Source of the DNA: Anthoceros angustus
Taxonomy: Eukaryota; Streptophyta; Anthocerotopsida; Anthocerotales; Anthocerotaceae
DNA length: 64,000 bases
NCBI GenBank assembly: GCA_010909165.1
Contig: MU008161.1
Span: 124,001 to 188,000 of the forward strand
Reading direction: 5' to 3'
Shown: one piece after another, positions 1 to 10,180 of the stretch
How positions within the stretch are numbered: the stretch's first letter is position 1
Layout: each line of letters begins with the position of its first letter
Notes under the pieces: model-generated
Told to the model about the DNA's origin: nothing
The model's input: the letters and a program-made list of their open reading frames with translations, nothing else
Databases searched by the model: none
Made by a program: the position numbers and the translations under genes

Positions 1-187
1 AGAAATGATCCACCAGCAGCGGCTCTCCTGCTGCCTGCCATTCTGGCAAGCTTCCCCCCAACAGCCAGCTTCCTCAGCCCACCGTCCAGGTTCTTCTTCC
101 TCCAGGAATCTGGAATCAGCAGGACGCTATGGAGTACCGAATGATCAGTTGTGAAATCAAAATCTCTCTAGACATACCGTCCCACCG

Positions 188-626
188 TGAACTTTGTTTC
201 GGAGTGCCAAGGGAGTATCAAAACGAACCAATGCAGCATTTGCAAAATCGGAAGCTTGGATGCAGCCAAGGTGGCTGGGACAATACCTAGTGATCTGTTT
301 TCTGGCCTCGAGCGCGGATGCTGAAAGCGAGGCGCTTCGAGTAAACGCGTCGGGCCTCATCCTCGTCGGCGGACCGCTCGGGTCCCGACAGTTCAGCCTG
401 CCTGCAACAGTCGTCACCCAGAAGTCCGCGTCCCAACTGCAGAGCGTTCGGTAAGCGTCATGCTAATCCGCAGCTTCCAACTGACCCGAGGTAGATGTGT
501 AATGAGGGCCGTTCTTGCAGGAAACCAGTGGGCACGATCCCACCCACGTAAACTGTGTACAGGAATAAACCTGCACCTCTTGTTGCCGCATTCTCTTCCG
601 AAAGCCCCAATACCGTACCTTGAGGG
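188..626 (+). pseudogene. Subtilase (S8 peptidase) fragment: PA domain and SSRGPN region
   Basis: This is the upstream part of a plant subtilisin-like serine protease, a secreted endopeptidase family. Around 230-300 a reading frame gives GSLDAAKVAGT, the entry to the protease-associated (PA) domain (family pattern GSLDxxKVxGKI). A shifted frame from about 315 to 454 continues it with EALRVNASGLILVG and LPATVV. A GT donor follows at 452-453, and after an acceptor at about 520 a second exon reads NKPAPLVAAFSSESPN (about 572-618), which matches the PAPxVAxFSSRGPN motif preceding the catalytic Ser. The frame change inside the PA domain and the abrupt end at about 626 mark it as broken. The rest of the same gene appears at 9141-9899, beyond a pile of transposons. 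Positions 1-187 probably hold more of the gene but I recognise no motif there. Confidence 0.65.
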
Positions 627-830
627 GTGGTTCAACAGGATAATGCCGAAATAATTATTTTTTGAAAAATAAGGTTCAACATAAATATTTATATTTTTAA
701 ATTTTCAATATTTATGAAAAATAATCTTCTCAAATTTTAATATCTATTAAAATACATAGGTATTTATATAGAACTAATGGATATGTATAGACCTCCCTAA
801 ACAGCCCTTTTTCCATTTTAAATAAAAGAA
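627..830. other. AT-rich spacer between subtilase fragment and LTR element
   Basis: A very AT-rich stretch with runs such as TTATTTTTTG and TTTATATTTTTAAATTTTC, quite unlike the GC-balanced exon before it. I see no coding frame and no terminal inverted repeat. It may be intron sequence of the subtilase or the residue of another insertion. Confidence 0.5.
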
Positions 831-1396
831 TTTAGCCTTGCATGAGAAGCATGCACTGGATCTAGTTAGTAAGTTGTAAGTAGTGGTGGTAAGACTTAGC
901 TTAGGGCTTAAGGAAGAAAGTCTGCTTTTAGCATTACTTTGAAATGATGTAAGCCTCCTATATAAGGAGATGAGGCTAGCCCTAGAGATATATCTTGTGA
1001 TCCTAGCATGGGAGCTACACTCTTGAGGATAGGACTTTGGAGCCTAAAGGCCTTGGGAGCCGGAGTGTGAGCATGTCTAGAAGGATCCTAGCACTTGGGA
1101 GCTACACTCTTGTGAGGATAGGACTTTGGTGCCTAGAGGCTTTGGAGCCTAGAGTGAGCGTGCTAGAGGAGAGCTGAGGAGGAGATCGAGGGAGAGCTAA
1201 GCTCCTAGCTTAGGCAAAGATGGGAGCTCTCTCGATCTCTCATGTATTCTTGTTGACTCTTCTGGAATAAATAGCAGCGCAGATGCCGTGCGAGTCGTCC
1301 GTGGAAGGACGGCGGGCTACTTGGAGGCCTAGTGGTGTCTGGTGATGTTTTTGTCGCTAATCGCGTGATCGCCCCACCTCGAAAAGGGGTGTTACT
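831..1396 (+). repeat. 5' LTR of gypsy element
   Basis: Aligns by eye over its length with 5871-6442; both share GCATGAGAAGCATGCAC near the start and end with GGGGTGTTACT. It contains a TATA box (958-967) and AATAAA (1266-1271), giving a promoter and a poly(A) signal in LTR order. Two imperfect internal repeats of about 90 bp (from about 1001 and 1085), each containing GGGAGCTACACTCTTG, lie between TATA and AATAAA. The 5' edge differs from the other LTR, which starts AGTAACAGCC, and seems decayed. Confidence 0.85.
958..967 (+). promoter_or_regulatory. TATA box in gypsy LTR
   Basis: CTATATAAGG, duplicated exactly at 5999-6008 in the 3' LTR and about 300 bp upstream of the LTR AATAAA, so it is positioned as the element's U3 promoter. 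Confidence 0.65.
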
Positions 1397-1398
1397 TG

Positions 1399-1410
1399 TG
1401 GTATCGAGCT
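1399..1410 (+). promoter_or_regulatory. Primer binding site, initiator tRNA-Met type
   Basis: TGGTATCGAGCT begins two bases after the 5' LTR. It matches the 3' end complement of plant initiator tRNA-Met (TGGTATCAGAGC) with one missing base, and fixes both the LTR end and the element's orientation. Confidence 0.75.
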
Positions 1411-1689
1411 CAAGGTTGAAGCATCTTTTAGCTAGGACGCTAGCCGGAGATGGCCGATCTCAAGAGCCAGGAGGCGAGAGAATACGGCGAAGAAAGAGAA
1501 GGCTCCTATGGTGGAGACCCAGTGGATGAGCCTCGGATGGAGCCACTAATCGGAACGGCAGAGGCATACCTGGGTCAAGACCGTCACCATGCCGCAAGAG
1601 GAGCTTCAAAATCTTTTGAGGAGAATGGAAGCTCTAGAGCAACAAGTACAAGGAAAAAGAAAGCTCGATGAAGCATAGAAGGATGATGA

Positions 1690-2575
1690 ACAGGACGAAT
1701 TGGAGCCTGGCCCAGAAAAGAGTAGAGCAAGGAGACCCAAGAAGTTGAGGCTAAGCGTTCAGCCCCCAGATAGGTATAAGGGTGAACGAGATGTGGAGAA
1801 AATCAATTCGTGGTTTTTCTCATTGGAAGGATACTTTCTGTCGCAAAGGATTCCGCAGGAAGAGTATCTAGATCACATCGTTAACTTCTTAGAAGGGTAC
1901 GCTCTTACTTGGTGGAGAACTTATGTTCAGAGTATTGAACAGGGTAATAGAGTGGAAACTATTTCCACCTGGGCAGAATTCAAAGATGCACTGCAACTTC
2001 AATTCCAGCCAACTAATGCATCTATCTTGGCAAGAAGGATGCTAGAGAATGTGAAGCACAGGAATGTTGCGTATGTGAGTGAATTTAGCATTGTGTTACA
2101 ATGCCCGATATGCGTGGAGGTGGATAAGCTCCATGGTTTTATAGTGGACTCAAAGGTGGGCTCGGATAGAATTCGATGACAAACCTCAAACTCGCGAGAG
2201 GCTATTATGGCGCAGATGCGATACGACACAAGTCGCCGAGGAAGCACCGGTGTCTTTCGGAGGAAGGTATCCAAGATCTTTTCAAGGAAGATCACGAGGT
2301 AGAGGAAGAGCCACCAACACCGGGCATATTGGAACAAATGATAATGTTGGCGGAGAGGAAGAGGAAGAGGAGCCAATAGAGGTCGTGGCCGTGGAAGCCA
2401 AAGGACGACAGCCCTCAATTTGCGCGTGCTTGTGGAGAGCAAGGACACTTTGCGAAAGATTGTCCGCATCGGGAATTCCCAACGAATGTGATAGCCGCCA
2501 ATCCTCAAGCTCCGGACTTAGGATTCGTGAGCTTCTGCAGAGCCCAAATGACGCGGGCCACATGTTGTGGTGACG
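1690..2575 (+). pseudogene. gypsy gag (capsid and zinc knuckle), degenerate
   Basis: The capsid part reads in one frame from about 1700 to 2110, with the typical retrotransposon gag motif FLEGYALTWWRTYV around 1885-1926 and a following WAEFKDALQLQFQP. A frameshift near 2110 breaks it. A nucleocapsid zinc knuckle is recognisable near 2425-2470 as CGEQGHFAKDCP, but the first Cys of the CCHC set appears lost. The role would be packaging of element RNA into virus-like particles; the broken frame makes it non-functional. Confidence 0.75.
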
Positions 2576-2624
2576 ATGTGGTGAGTCATCTAGTGTCAAG
2601 GATGACACTATTTTGAGGGAAGGT

Positions 2625-3001
2625 GGAGCCCTTATGTACATATGTGGAAAGATGAATGGCTTAGAAGTAGAGTTATTGTTGGACTCGCCACCCACAATTT
2701 TATAACTCGCAAGGCGAAAGAGCTTGGGCTAGAATGGGCTAGTACTTCCGCGCCATATGGAATCAAGCAAGCTAAAGGAACTCTGCTTTTCTTGGGTGAA
2801 TTGCATGGAGTAAAGCTGCAAATAGAAGCGTGGGAAGGATACATGAGTTTCACGATTGTAGACATGGATGACCATGATGTTATCTTGGGTCTAGAGTGGA
2901 TGAAATCCAATGAAGTGCGTGTAGATGTGAAGTCCCGCACCATTGAGATATTGAAGAATGGAAAGCACAAGGTGGTTTGTGCTAATCTTAGTCAAGCTTG
3001 A
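2625..3001 (+). pseudogene. gypsy aspartic protease (retropepsin-like), frameshifted
   Basis: LLLDS at about 2671-2685 is followed, after a one-base frame change, by ATHNFITRKAKELGL: together the remains of the catalytic LLDSGATHNFI region, with the Gly lost at the frame break. The second lobe is intact to VILGLEWM (about 2878-2901), the usual ILGxxWL motif, and the frame stops at 2999-3001. It lies between gag and RT, as expected for gypsy polyproteins. Confidence 0.75.
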
Positions 3002-3344
3002 GATGTGCTCGACAGTTGATTTCAAAAGAGAGCTCAAGCGGGACATAAGAAGAAGGAGCTTTATCTAGTTATGCTCCGTGGATTAGAGGATGGTCTTGAG
3101 GAAGAATCCTCAAGAGAAAGACATCCCAAGGAATTACAGTGTCTTGGATGACTTTAAGGATTTGATGCGATGAATTGCCACCTTTACCGTCTCATAGAGT
3201 AGTAGATCATGAGATTGAATTGAGGCTGTGAGTACGCCTCGTTGAGAGCACCATATAGATTGTCGTAGGATGAGCTACGGGAACTCAAGCGACAACTATC
3301 CAACCGGCAAAGGGATATATCAGAGTCTCTAAGTCTCCTTTTGG

Positions 3345-4440
3345 TGCGCCGGTATTGTTTACGCGCAAGAAGAATGGAGGACTAAGGATGTGTTTAGATT
3401 ACAGAGCTCTGAATCAAATTACAGTGAAGAATGCATATCCTTTGCCAAGAATGGATGATATGTTTGACAGGTTGAAGGGTGCCAAGTATTTCACCAAGCT
3501 AGATCTGATGGCGGGGTACTATCAGATCAGAATCGCAGAGGGACATGAGTACAAAACAGCTTGTAGGACCAGGTATGGGGCTTTTGAATTTCTGGTCATG
3601 CCATTTGGACTTACTAATGCACTGCCACATTTCGACACTTATGAATACTATATTCATAGATCCGGTGGACAAGTGTGTTGTAATCTATCCGGATGACATT
3701 TTGATCTTTAGCCATACCTTGGAGGAACATGAACACTTAAGAGAAGTGTTACAGCTAAGAGAGAATTCTTTGTTCTTGGCAATTAAGAAGTGTGACTTTG
3801 TCAAGAGAGGTAGCTTTCTTAGGCTTTATTGTCTCTGATGGCATCGAATGGATCCGATAAGGTGAGGGCCATTCAAGATTGGCAACCTCCTAGGAACATT
3901 CATGAGGTTCGCAGCTTTTATGGGTTTGGCTTCGTAGGAGATTTGTACATGTTTGCTAAGATAGCAGCCCCATAACGACCTCTTAAAGATGACGAAGCTT
4001 GGAAGTGGGATCTGAATGTCAAGCGACATTTTGAATACTTGAAGATGAAATTGAGTACAACTCGGTTTTAGGAATGTATGATCCCAAGAAGGATGTGGAA
4101 GTGTCTGATGCCTCGACGTGGCCATAGGTGGAGTGTTGATGCAAGACCATAAGCGATAGCTTTTGAGTCAAGGAAATTGCATCCTTATGAGTTGAAGTAT
4201 CCCACCTATGAGAAGGAAATGACCGCCATTCATTGTCAAGGTATGGAGACACTATCTCTTGGGCGATCTTTTGTGCTCTATATCGATAATATCGACAACA
4301 TACTTCTCTAACCAGTTGAAGTTGAATGCAAGACAAGCTAGATGGCAAGATTTCCTAGCTATGTATGATGTGACTCTCAAGTATAAACCTGGAAAAGAGA
4401 ATAAGGTTGCGGATGCGCTGAGTCGCAAAAAGAGTCAGGA
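3345..4440 (+). pseudogene. gypsy reverse transcriptase and RNase H, degenerate
   Basis: The RT palm begins with [19 protein letters not shown] (about 3390-3446), then [15 protein letters not shown] and [14 protein letters not shown]. The catalytic box is altered: YPDDIL (about 3690-3708) stands where YVDDIL or YLDDIL is expected, and the frame changes just before it. RNase H is recognised at its end by QARWQDFLAMYDV and KVADALSRK (about 4335-4430). Several frameshifts lie between 3850 and 4260. The mutated YxDD box and the breaks rule out activity. Confidence 0.8.
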
Positions 4441-4689
4441 AGTAAAGGCAATGGCAATGCTGGTTGAACCTATGGACACTCACAAACAGATCAAGGAAGC
4501 ATATCTGCAGGATCCAGATGTTCAGGACTGGATTAATGGAATAGAGCAGAAAGGAAGCAAGTTCAAATTGAGGGATGGTTTGTTGATATACAAACAGAGG
4601 AGGATTGTGATCCCAAATTCTTCAGAGTTGAAGAGCAAATTGCTTGAATGTCATGATGTGCCAAGTGCAGTCACCGTGGAATTGACCCC

Positions 4690-5870
4690 ACTTATGAGAA
4701 GCTAATTGCTATCGCCGGAATGTATCAAGATACATGGATTATGTCAAGGCATGTCTGTTTGTCGAAGATAAGGTGGAGCAAGCTAAACCAAGAGGTTTGC
4801 TACTACCTATTCCAAGTGGACCTTGGAAGAGTATCTCTATGGATTTTATCATGCCTTTGCCACCCAAAGAATGGTTGTACAGCTATCATGATGGTGGTGG
4901 ATAGATTCACCAAACAAGCACATTTCATCCCTACAAAGAAGCGAGTGGCCCGAGGTAGCCACTTGTTTAAGAAGTATATATACAAGTACCATGGCTTACC
5001 TATGCATTGTGAGTGAGGATCCAAGGTTCACGGAGAATTTTGGCAGCATTTGATGAAATGCTTGAATGTGGAATTATGTATGAGCACGACTTTCCATCCG
5101 GACATCGATGGCTCAACGAGCGAGTCAACCGAATCCAAGAAGAATACTTAAGGCATTATGTGCATTGATCGGAGGATTGGGTGATCATCTAGACGATGCG
5201 AATTTTGTTATAACAACACGCACTCTCTTGGATGTAGTCCTTTTGAGATGGGAGGAAATTGACCGGATGTGGTATCCATGCTAAATGCTGAAGTTTTCGA
5301 TACTACCACTAGAGATCCACGCCGATTCATTGAGCAGTTGAAGGCTAGGCATGAGATTGCCAAAGGAATTTTAGCCAAGGCTCAAGCACGTCAGAAGAAA
5401 TATGCTGATAGGCACAGGAGAGAAACTGTCTTCAACGTTGGGGATAAAGTATGGGTGAAATTGAAGCATTTCCCATTACCTCAAGGATTAACTCTTAAGT
5501 TAAGGCCAAGATATGGTGGTCCATTTGTAGTCTTGAAGCGCATTGGAGAAGTGGCTTACAAGTTACTACTGGATTTTTGCACACAATGTGTTTCATGTAT
5601 CACTCGAAACCATTTGTGCTGTGCAAAGAGAAAGAAGACATGGACAAGAAGAAGCAGTGTTCTCGTGCAAAGATAATCAAGGATGGGAAATTGAGGAATT
5701 CCTTGCGAGAGTAGCGTGCCTACAAAGCGTGGAATCGTACCACGATATGGTAAAGTTGCGTGGGATCTCGATCCGCTTTGGGTAACGTTAGAGGATATTC
5801 GAGAAAGGATCCTGGATGATCTCTCGTCGTTGGCTATCATCGAGGATGTGATTCTTTTCGATGGGGAGAA
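4690..5870 (+). pseudogene. gypsy integrase with probable C-terminal chromodomain remnant
   Basis: The core domain is scattered over frames (RFTKQAHFIPTKK near 4905-4943). The C-terminal DNA-binding part is clear from about 5337 to 5575: AKAQARQKKYADRHRR, then FNVGDKVWVKLKHF and LRPRYGGPFVVLKRIG. After it, at about 5715-5830, frame-shuffled words (VKLRG, DPLWVTLEDI) resemble the chromodomain pattern YLVKWKGY...WEPLEDL that marks chromoviruses. The chromodomain call is an inference from short motifs. The coding ends just before the purine tract ATGGGGAGAA. Confidence 0.65.
5861..5870 (+). promoter_or_regulatory. Polypurine tract before 3' LTR
   Basis: ATGGGGAGAA directly precedes the 3' LTR start AGTAACAGCC. 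A purine run here is the usual plus-strand primer for LTR retrotransposons and sets the LTR start at 5871. Confidence 0.55.
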
Positions 5871-6442
5871 AGTAACAGCCTTGCATGAGAAGCATGCACG
5901 GATCTAGTTAGTAAGTTGTAAGTAGTGGTGGTAAGACTTAGCTTAGGGCTTAAGGAAGAAAGTGCTTTTAGCGTTACTTTGGAAATGATGTAAGCCTCCT
6001 ATATAAGGAGATGAGGCTAGCCCTAGAGATATATCTTGTGATCCTAGCATGGGAGCTACACTCTTGAGGATAGGACTTTGGAGCCTAAAGGCCTTGGGAG
6101 CCTAGGTGAGCATGTCAGAAGGATCCTAGCACTTGGGAGCTACACTCTTGTGAGGATAGGACTTTGGTGCCTAGAGGCCTTGGGAGCCTAGAGTGTGAGC
6201 GTGCTAGAGGAGAGCTGGAGGAGGAGATCGAGGGAGAGAGCTAAGCTCCTAGCTTAGGCAAAGATGGGGAGCTCTCGATCTCTCATGTATTCTTGTTGAC
6301 TCTTGCTGGAATAAATAGCAGCAGATGTGCCGACTGAGTCGTCCGTGGAAGGACGGCGGGCTACTTGGAGGCCTAGTCTTTGGTGTCCGGTGATGTTTTA
6401 TCGCTAATCGCGGATCGCCCCACCTCATAAAGGGGTGTTACT
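5871..6442 (+). repeat. 3' LTR of gypsy element
   Basis: Begins AGTAACA and ends TGTTACT, a 7-bp inverted terminal match that is non-canonical (not TG...CA). TATA box at 5999-6008 and AATAAA at 6310-6315, the same layout as the 5' LTR. Differences from the 5' LTR are small scattered indels and substitutions, so the insertion is not very recent. Confidence 0.85.
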
Positions 6443-7217
6443 CAAACCCTAGTTTCCTCATTCTCGGCATCTTAAACTCATAAATTTTTACATATTCAAT
6501 ATTATAAGTATAATAATTTCTGGATTTTCAAATTTCACTAATTTTAATTAATTAATACCGATCATCCCTGGCGGCATGGTATTCGGAACCCAAACATCAT
6601 CAAGGTGACTCCTAACGTGCTCCTGTTTTCTATGCACAGCCGGACATTACAGCTCTAGGAGCCGACATTCTCACCAATAGAAATCATAGGTATGTTTGAA
6701 ATGTATTTCGACAAAAAATGTTGAAAAAGCATGTCGAATGAAAGAAAAGGACGTTGTTTCGACATTTCATGTTGGAATAGATATTAAAACGGAGATGTCA
6801 AAAGAGCAAAGCGTGAATTCGACATTCGGAAGTTGTTAAATAAATTACCAAATATAAGTTATTAAATAAACCATTGAAATAAAATATCTAATGTAAAGTA
6901 TCAAACAAGCTATCGAATGGAAACTGTCAATTGAATTAGTAATTATATAGACCAAATTGAATTATGCATTAGATTAACAAAAAAAAACTCCAATTACCCT
7001 CTTCCTGACAACGTGGGAGCCACGTCATCAATCCGTTGTTGTAAATGAGCACCCAAAAGAGTGCCACATCATCCAACTAGAAACCCCCGTTGTAAACCGA
7101 GTCTTAAAACTTGCCACATCAGCGAAACTCAAACCAATTTACAACGGAGGTGTTTAGACGTTGTAAAGATTGGGGGATTTGCAAAAGGGGTTTTGTAAAA
7201 CACCCCTCTCCCTAGTA
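6443..7217 (-). mobile_element. CACTA-like DNA transposon terminus, single end
   Basis: Read on the minus strand, the sequence starts at 7217 with CACTACTAGGGAGAGGGGTG, a typical CACTA-superfamily terminus. Behind it are short subterminal repeats in both orientations: ACAACGG, CGTTGTAAA, CCGTTGTTGTAAAT and CCCGTTGTAAACC between about 7030 and 7165. The rest (6443-7000) is AT-rich without a transposase frame. The partner end was not found; it may have been lost when the gypsy element or the copia copy was joined here. The 3-bp TSD cannot be tested with one end. Confidence 0.6.
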
Positions 7218-7329
7218 GTGTCTTCTGCTGTCATTGGTGGATCTGGGACAAGGAAGGTGTCCTGGATAAACTGAGTCGAGTAAATGCTGCAGTTTCTCTC
7301 ATGACTTCAATATTGTTCTCATCGAACAC

Positions 7330-8860
7330 GATATCGTAACTTTCATGCATCTACTAGCGACGGATCCCACAATCTGTAAGCCTTTCGCTCATTCGCATAA
7401 CCAATGAAGTCGCACTTGATGCTTCGCTGTCCAACTTCTTCCGCAGCTTGCTTAGGAACATGCACATATGCTACACAGCCAAACACTCTCAAGTGTGAGA
7501 CATTTGGTTTCTCACCAAACCAAGCTTCATGGGGTGTCATAGAGCCACCTAGCGCCATGGTAATTGACATATTCTCAGACGTGTACTACCGCATCGTGAC
7601 CGCCTAAAATATTTTGGCATCCTACTTTCCGCTAGCATACTCCTAGCGCCATTACAGATGGTGCGATTCTTCCGCTCGGCGATCCCTACCTGTTGCGGCG
7701 TGTACCTTGTCGCCAATCGCCTCACCCGCCGCATGCATTCATCCTTGAAGAGTTTACTCAAATACTCTCCTCCCCCATCAGTTCGAAGTTTCTTCAACTT
7801 CTTTCCTGTTTGTTTCTCCGCAGTCGCCCTGAACATCTGAAATGCTTGGAGAGCGTCACTCTTCTTCCGCAGGAAGTACACCGCTGTTCTCCTGCTGTAG
7901 TCGTCGATAAACGAAATATAGTATCTCGCCTGTATCATCCTTGCTTCCACTTGCATTGGTCCGCAAAGATCAGAGTGGACAAGTTCCAAGACTTCTTTTG
8001 CTCTTCGTGGATCAACATAAGACCTTCGAGGATGCTTGCCTTTCATACAAGCGCCAGGCTGTACTCAAGTTCTCCGCTCGAGCCGGCCCGCCACGAGCTT
8101 CTTCCGCCCATCTCCGTGAGAAACTTCAAGTTGGTATGCCAAACCGTCTATGCCACAAGAAGGCATTTCCACCTTTCTCCGATAATCGCCGAACCTCTTG
8201 GTCGTCGGGAACCTCCATCCGCATGTTCGTGACGGTGGCCTTTTGCCACCACATCGCCGCATCCGACCATTCTTCGAAACAAAACTTCCTTCTTCGTAAA
8301 AGGACCCGCACTGCGGCCGGTCAATGGTGCCACCGGACATGAGATTTCTACGAGGTGCGGTACAAACAGCCCCTTCCATTCCGGCATAGAGCGATATAGA
8401 AACATCTTCAGATGTCCTCCTCGATAGCAAATCGCCGTTAGTCGATGAAGCCGTGCCGGAAAGGTGTCGATGTGCCGCAAATCGCCTCCGCTCAATACTT
8501 CAATGTCGTCACATGACAAAACAAGTGAAATTTCACCGCCCTTGACCATATTTCATCGAGAAGATTCCAATGTACTGTGTCTTTGTCTCGCTCTCCAACC
8601 TTCACCGGATCGCCGCAGAGATTCATATATAGGAGAGTCAGACCCTTGTGGTCTCTCCGCATCCATTCTTTCTACTTTCTTCCCTCATCTTGGTTTCGCT
8701 CTTTGCCCTGCAATGCCGGCCTCCGCCATCGCCAGTAACCTTCATGGACCTTTTTCCATACATGGAACTCCGTTCCATCAAACACCTGCGTCCTTAAGGC
8801 CGCGGTGGTAACTGAGCCCATCGCCATCACAACTCCGCCCTCTTATCAAGTCTAGCCATT
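7330..8860 (-). pseudogene. copia gag-protease-integrase remains (inverted copy)
   Basis: Gag is at the right (about 8700-8860). Near 8145-8185 the minus strand reads LWHRRFGIPT, the GAG-pre-integrase motif. The integrase core at about 7570-8046 includes VHSDLCGPMQVE, YYISFIDDYSRR and KKLRTDGGGEYLSK, giving D...D in catalytic context, and the next block at 7343-7570 has MTPHEAWFGEKPNVSHLRVFG. It retains integrase sequence that is interrupted by another transposon in the forward copy. Frameshifts separate most blocks. Confidence 0.8.
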
Positions 8861-8879
8861 AGTGTTCTGCTCGATACCA

Positions 8880-9140
8880 TGTAAGAACCAATTCGAAACA
8901 ACACGGCTGGCAACGCACGTGATCAACATAGTTAGTACACAAGCAGAGGCAATGGATGGCACACGCAATAGCACCACTGGCTTAGATAGGCTCCACAGTA
9001 CACCGATGGTGCAGGGGGTGCTACATATATAGCCCTTAGGCGGGGCAACTATCGAGGAGGTAAGCCCTAGTCTCGAGAGTGCAATATCCTAGTATATCCT
9101 AATAGACTGGAGTAAGTAGCAGAGGATTGAATCTCTAACA
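8880..9140 (-). repeat. copia LTR (5' LTR of the inverted copy)
   Basis: 261 bp, starting TGTTAGAGATTC on the minus strand at 9140 and ending before the initiator-Met primer site (minus-strand TGGTATCGAGC, about 8870-8879). It aligns in reverse with 9900-10160 and 15361-15628. Confidence 0.9.
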
Positions 9141-9258
9141 GCAACCCCTCATATTACAGGCATCGCTGCGCTGATTAAAGCCGTTCATCCTGATTGAATC
9201 TCTAATAGCAACCCCTCATATTATGTGCATCGCAGTCATGACAGCCGCTCATCCCGAT
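9125..9258 (+). repeat. 67-bp tandem duplication spanning LTR/host junction
   Basis: GATTGAATCTCTAAC (the LTR end) plus following subtilase sequence GCAACCCCTCATATTA starts at 9125 and recurs with small changes from 9192. The second copy therefore carries a detached LTR end inside host sequence. The duplication must have happened after the copia insertion. Confidence 0.75.
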
Positions 9259-9899
9259 CGAGCTCACGCCATCACCCGCCATCATGACCACGGTATCTTT
9301 GAAATCATCCGGGCAAAACTTGCCACTCCGAGCGCCGGGCCAAGAACGTTGTTGGTGTGCAAGCTTAGGATCTTGCCCCGTTCAACCCGGCAGCGCTCTT
9401 GACCCAGGCCTCGTCTACGACACCGATCCCAACGACTACATCGACTTCTTCTGCAACTTCAACCCCTCAGACCTGCTGCTGCAGAACTTCACAGGTATAT
9501 ATATACAGATCGCCACATGTTTTTATTTGTGCAGGTTTCACGAATGCGGTGGGTCTCGTTACATTACTATATTATATTTATAGCCCGCTAAGATACCGGG
9601 TCTCAAGATCGATGCATACAGCCCCCAAGATAACTCGAACTATTCGTCCATTGGAGTGGCCCAGCTGAATGGATCACAGACCATTGTCCGGACCCTCACC
9701 AACGTGGGTCCAGCCGGACACCTCAGCTACAATGTCTCCATGGATTGGAAGGAAGCCTCCGCAGTGTCCGTGGCTGTACACCCTCAAGGGCTGGAGTTCC
9801 AGTCTGTGGGGAAGAGGCTCTCGTACAATGTCACCTTTCAGGTACTGAAGCCCAGTTCTAGCGCGAGGACTGTCTGGGGCTCTCTGACGTGGTCCGACG
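9141..9899 (+). pseudogene. Subtilase C-terminal half (catalytic Ser region to Fn3-like domain)
   Basis: Continuation of the subtilase begun at 188-626. From about 9145 the frame reads TPHITGIAALIKAVHPD, the segment immediately after the catalytic GTSMA Ser, which itself is not present. Then LDPGLVYDTDPNDYIDFFC (about 9399-9455), an intron starting GTATAT near 9494, and an exon from about 9595 with VRTLTNVGPAGHLSYNVSM and LSYNVTFQV: the fibronectin-III-like C-terminal domain of plant subtilases. The coding runs into the copia LTR at 9900 within the W-[ST]-DG-x-H motif and resumes at 15629. Stops after HPD and the insertions make it a pseudogene. Confidence 0.8.
9895..9899. repeat. Target-site duplication, left copy (CGACG)
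   Basis: CGACG precedes the 5' LTR at 9900 and recurs at 15629-15633 directly after the 3' LTR. A perfect 5-bp duplication is the copia signature and fixes both ends of the element. Confidence 0.9.
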
Positions 9900-10160
9900 T
9901 GTTAGAGATTCAATCCTCTGCTACTTACTCTAGTATATTAGGATATACTAGGATATTGCACTATCGAGTCTAGGGCTTACCTCCTCGATAGTTGCCTAGC
10001 CTAAGGGCTATATATGTAGCACCGTGCACCATCGATCGTGTACCGTGGAGCCTATCTAAGCCGGGCAGCGGTGCGCAGCCATCCATTGCCTCCGCCAGTT
10101 CGCTAACCGTGTTGATCTCGTGCGCGGCTCTGACCGTGTTGTGTCGAGCTAGTTCTTTCA
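9900..10160 (+). repeat. 5' LTR of forward copia element
   Basis: 261 bp, TGTTAGAG...TTCTTTCA. It holds a TATA-like CTATATATG at about 10008-10016. It differs from the 3' LTR mainly downstream of about 10040, so the insertion has some age. Confidence 0.9.
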
Positions 10161-10171
10161 TGGTATCGAGC
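10161..10171 (+). promoter_or_regulatory. Primer binding site, initiator tRNA-Met type
   Basis: TGGTATCGAGC directly after the 5' LTR, the complement of the plant initiator tRNA-Met 3' end with one base missing; the same site exists in the inverted copy and in the gypsy element at 1399. Confidence 0.75.
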
Positions 10172-10180
10172 GGAACACTA

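Larger units (their letters stand above)
831..6442 (+). mobile_element. Ty3/gypsy LTR retrotransposon (chromovirus-like), degenerate
   Basis: A near-complete 5.6-kb element with two LTRs about 0.57 kb long in direct orientation (831-1396 and 5871-6442), an initiator-Met primer site at 1399, and the order gag, protease, reverse transcriptase, RNase H, integrase. That order defines Ty3/gypsy. All coding parts carry frameshifts and stops, so it is not autonomous. No convincing target-site duplication is visible: CAAAC follows the 3' LTR but is absent before the 5' LTR, whose left edge is eroded. The 5' edge lies in the AT-rich spacer after the subtilase fragment. Confidence 0.85.
7218..9140 (-). 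mobile_element. Truncated Ty1/copia element, inverted copy
   Basis: A minus-strand relative of the element at 9900-15628. Its 5' LTR is at 8880-9140, followed leftwards by gag, protease and integrase; it stops at 7218 against the CACTA end in sequence equivalent to about 14650 of the other copy. RT, RNase H and the 3' LTR are missing. It and the forward copy flank the subtilase C-terminal segment in opposite orientation. Confidence 0.85.

Noticed and set aside
1450-1671. 73-codon frame just after the gypsy PBS as an independent gene
   Set aside because: It is the leader or N-terminal part of gag with stops before the capsid; no separate motif.
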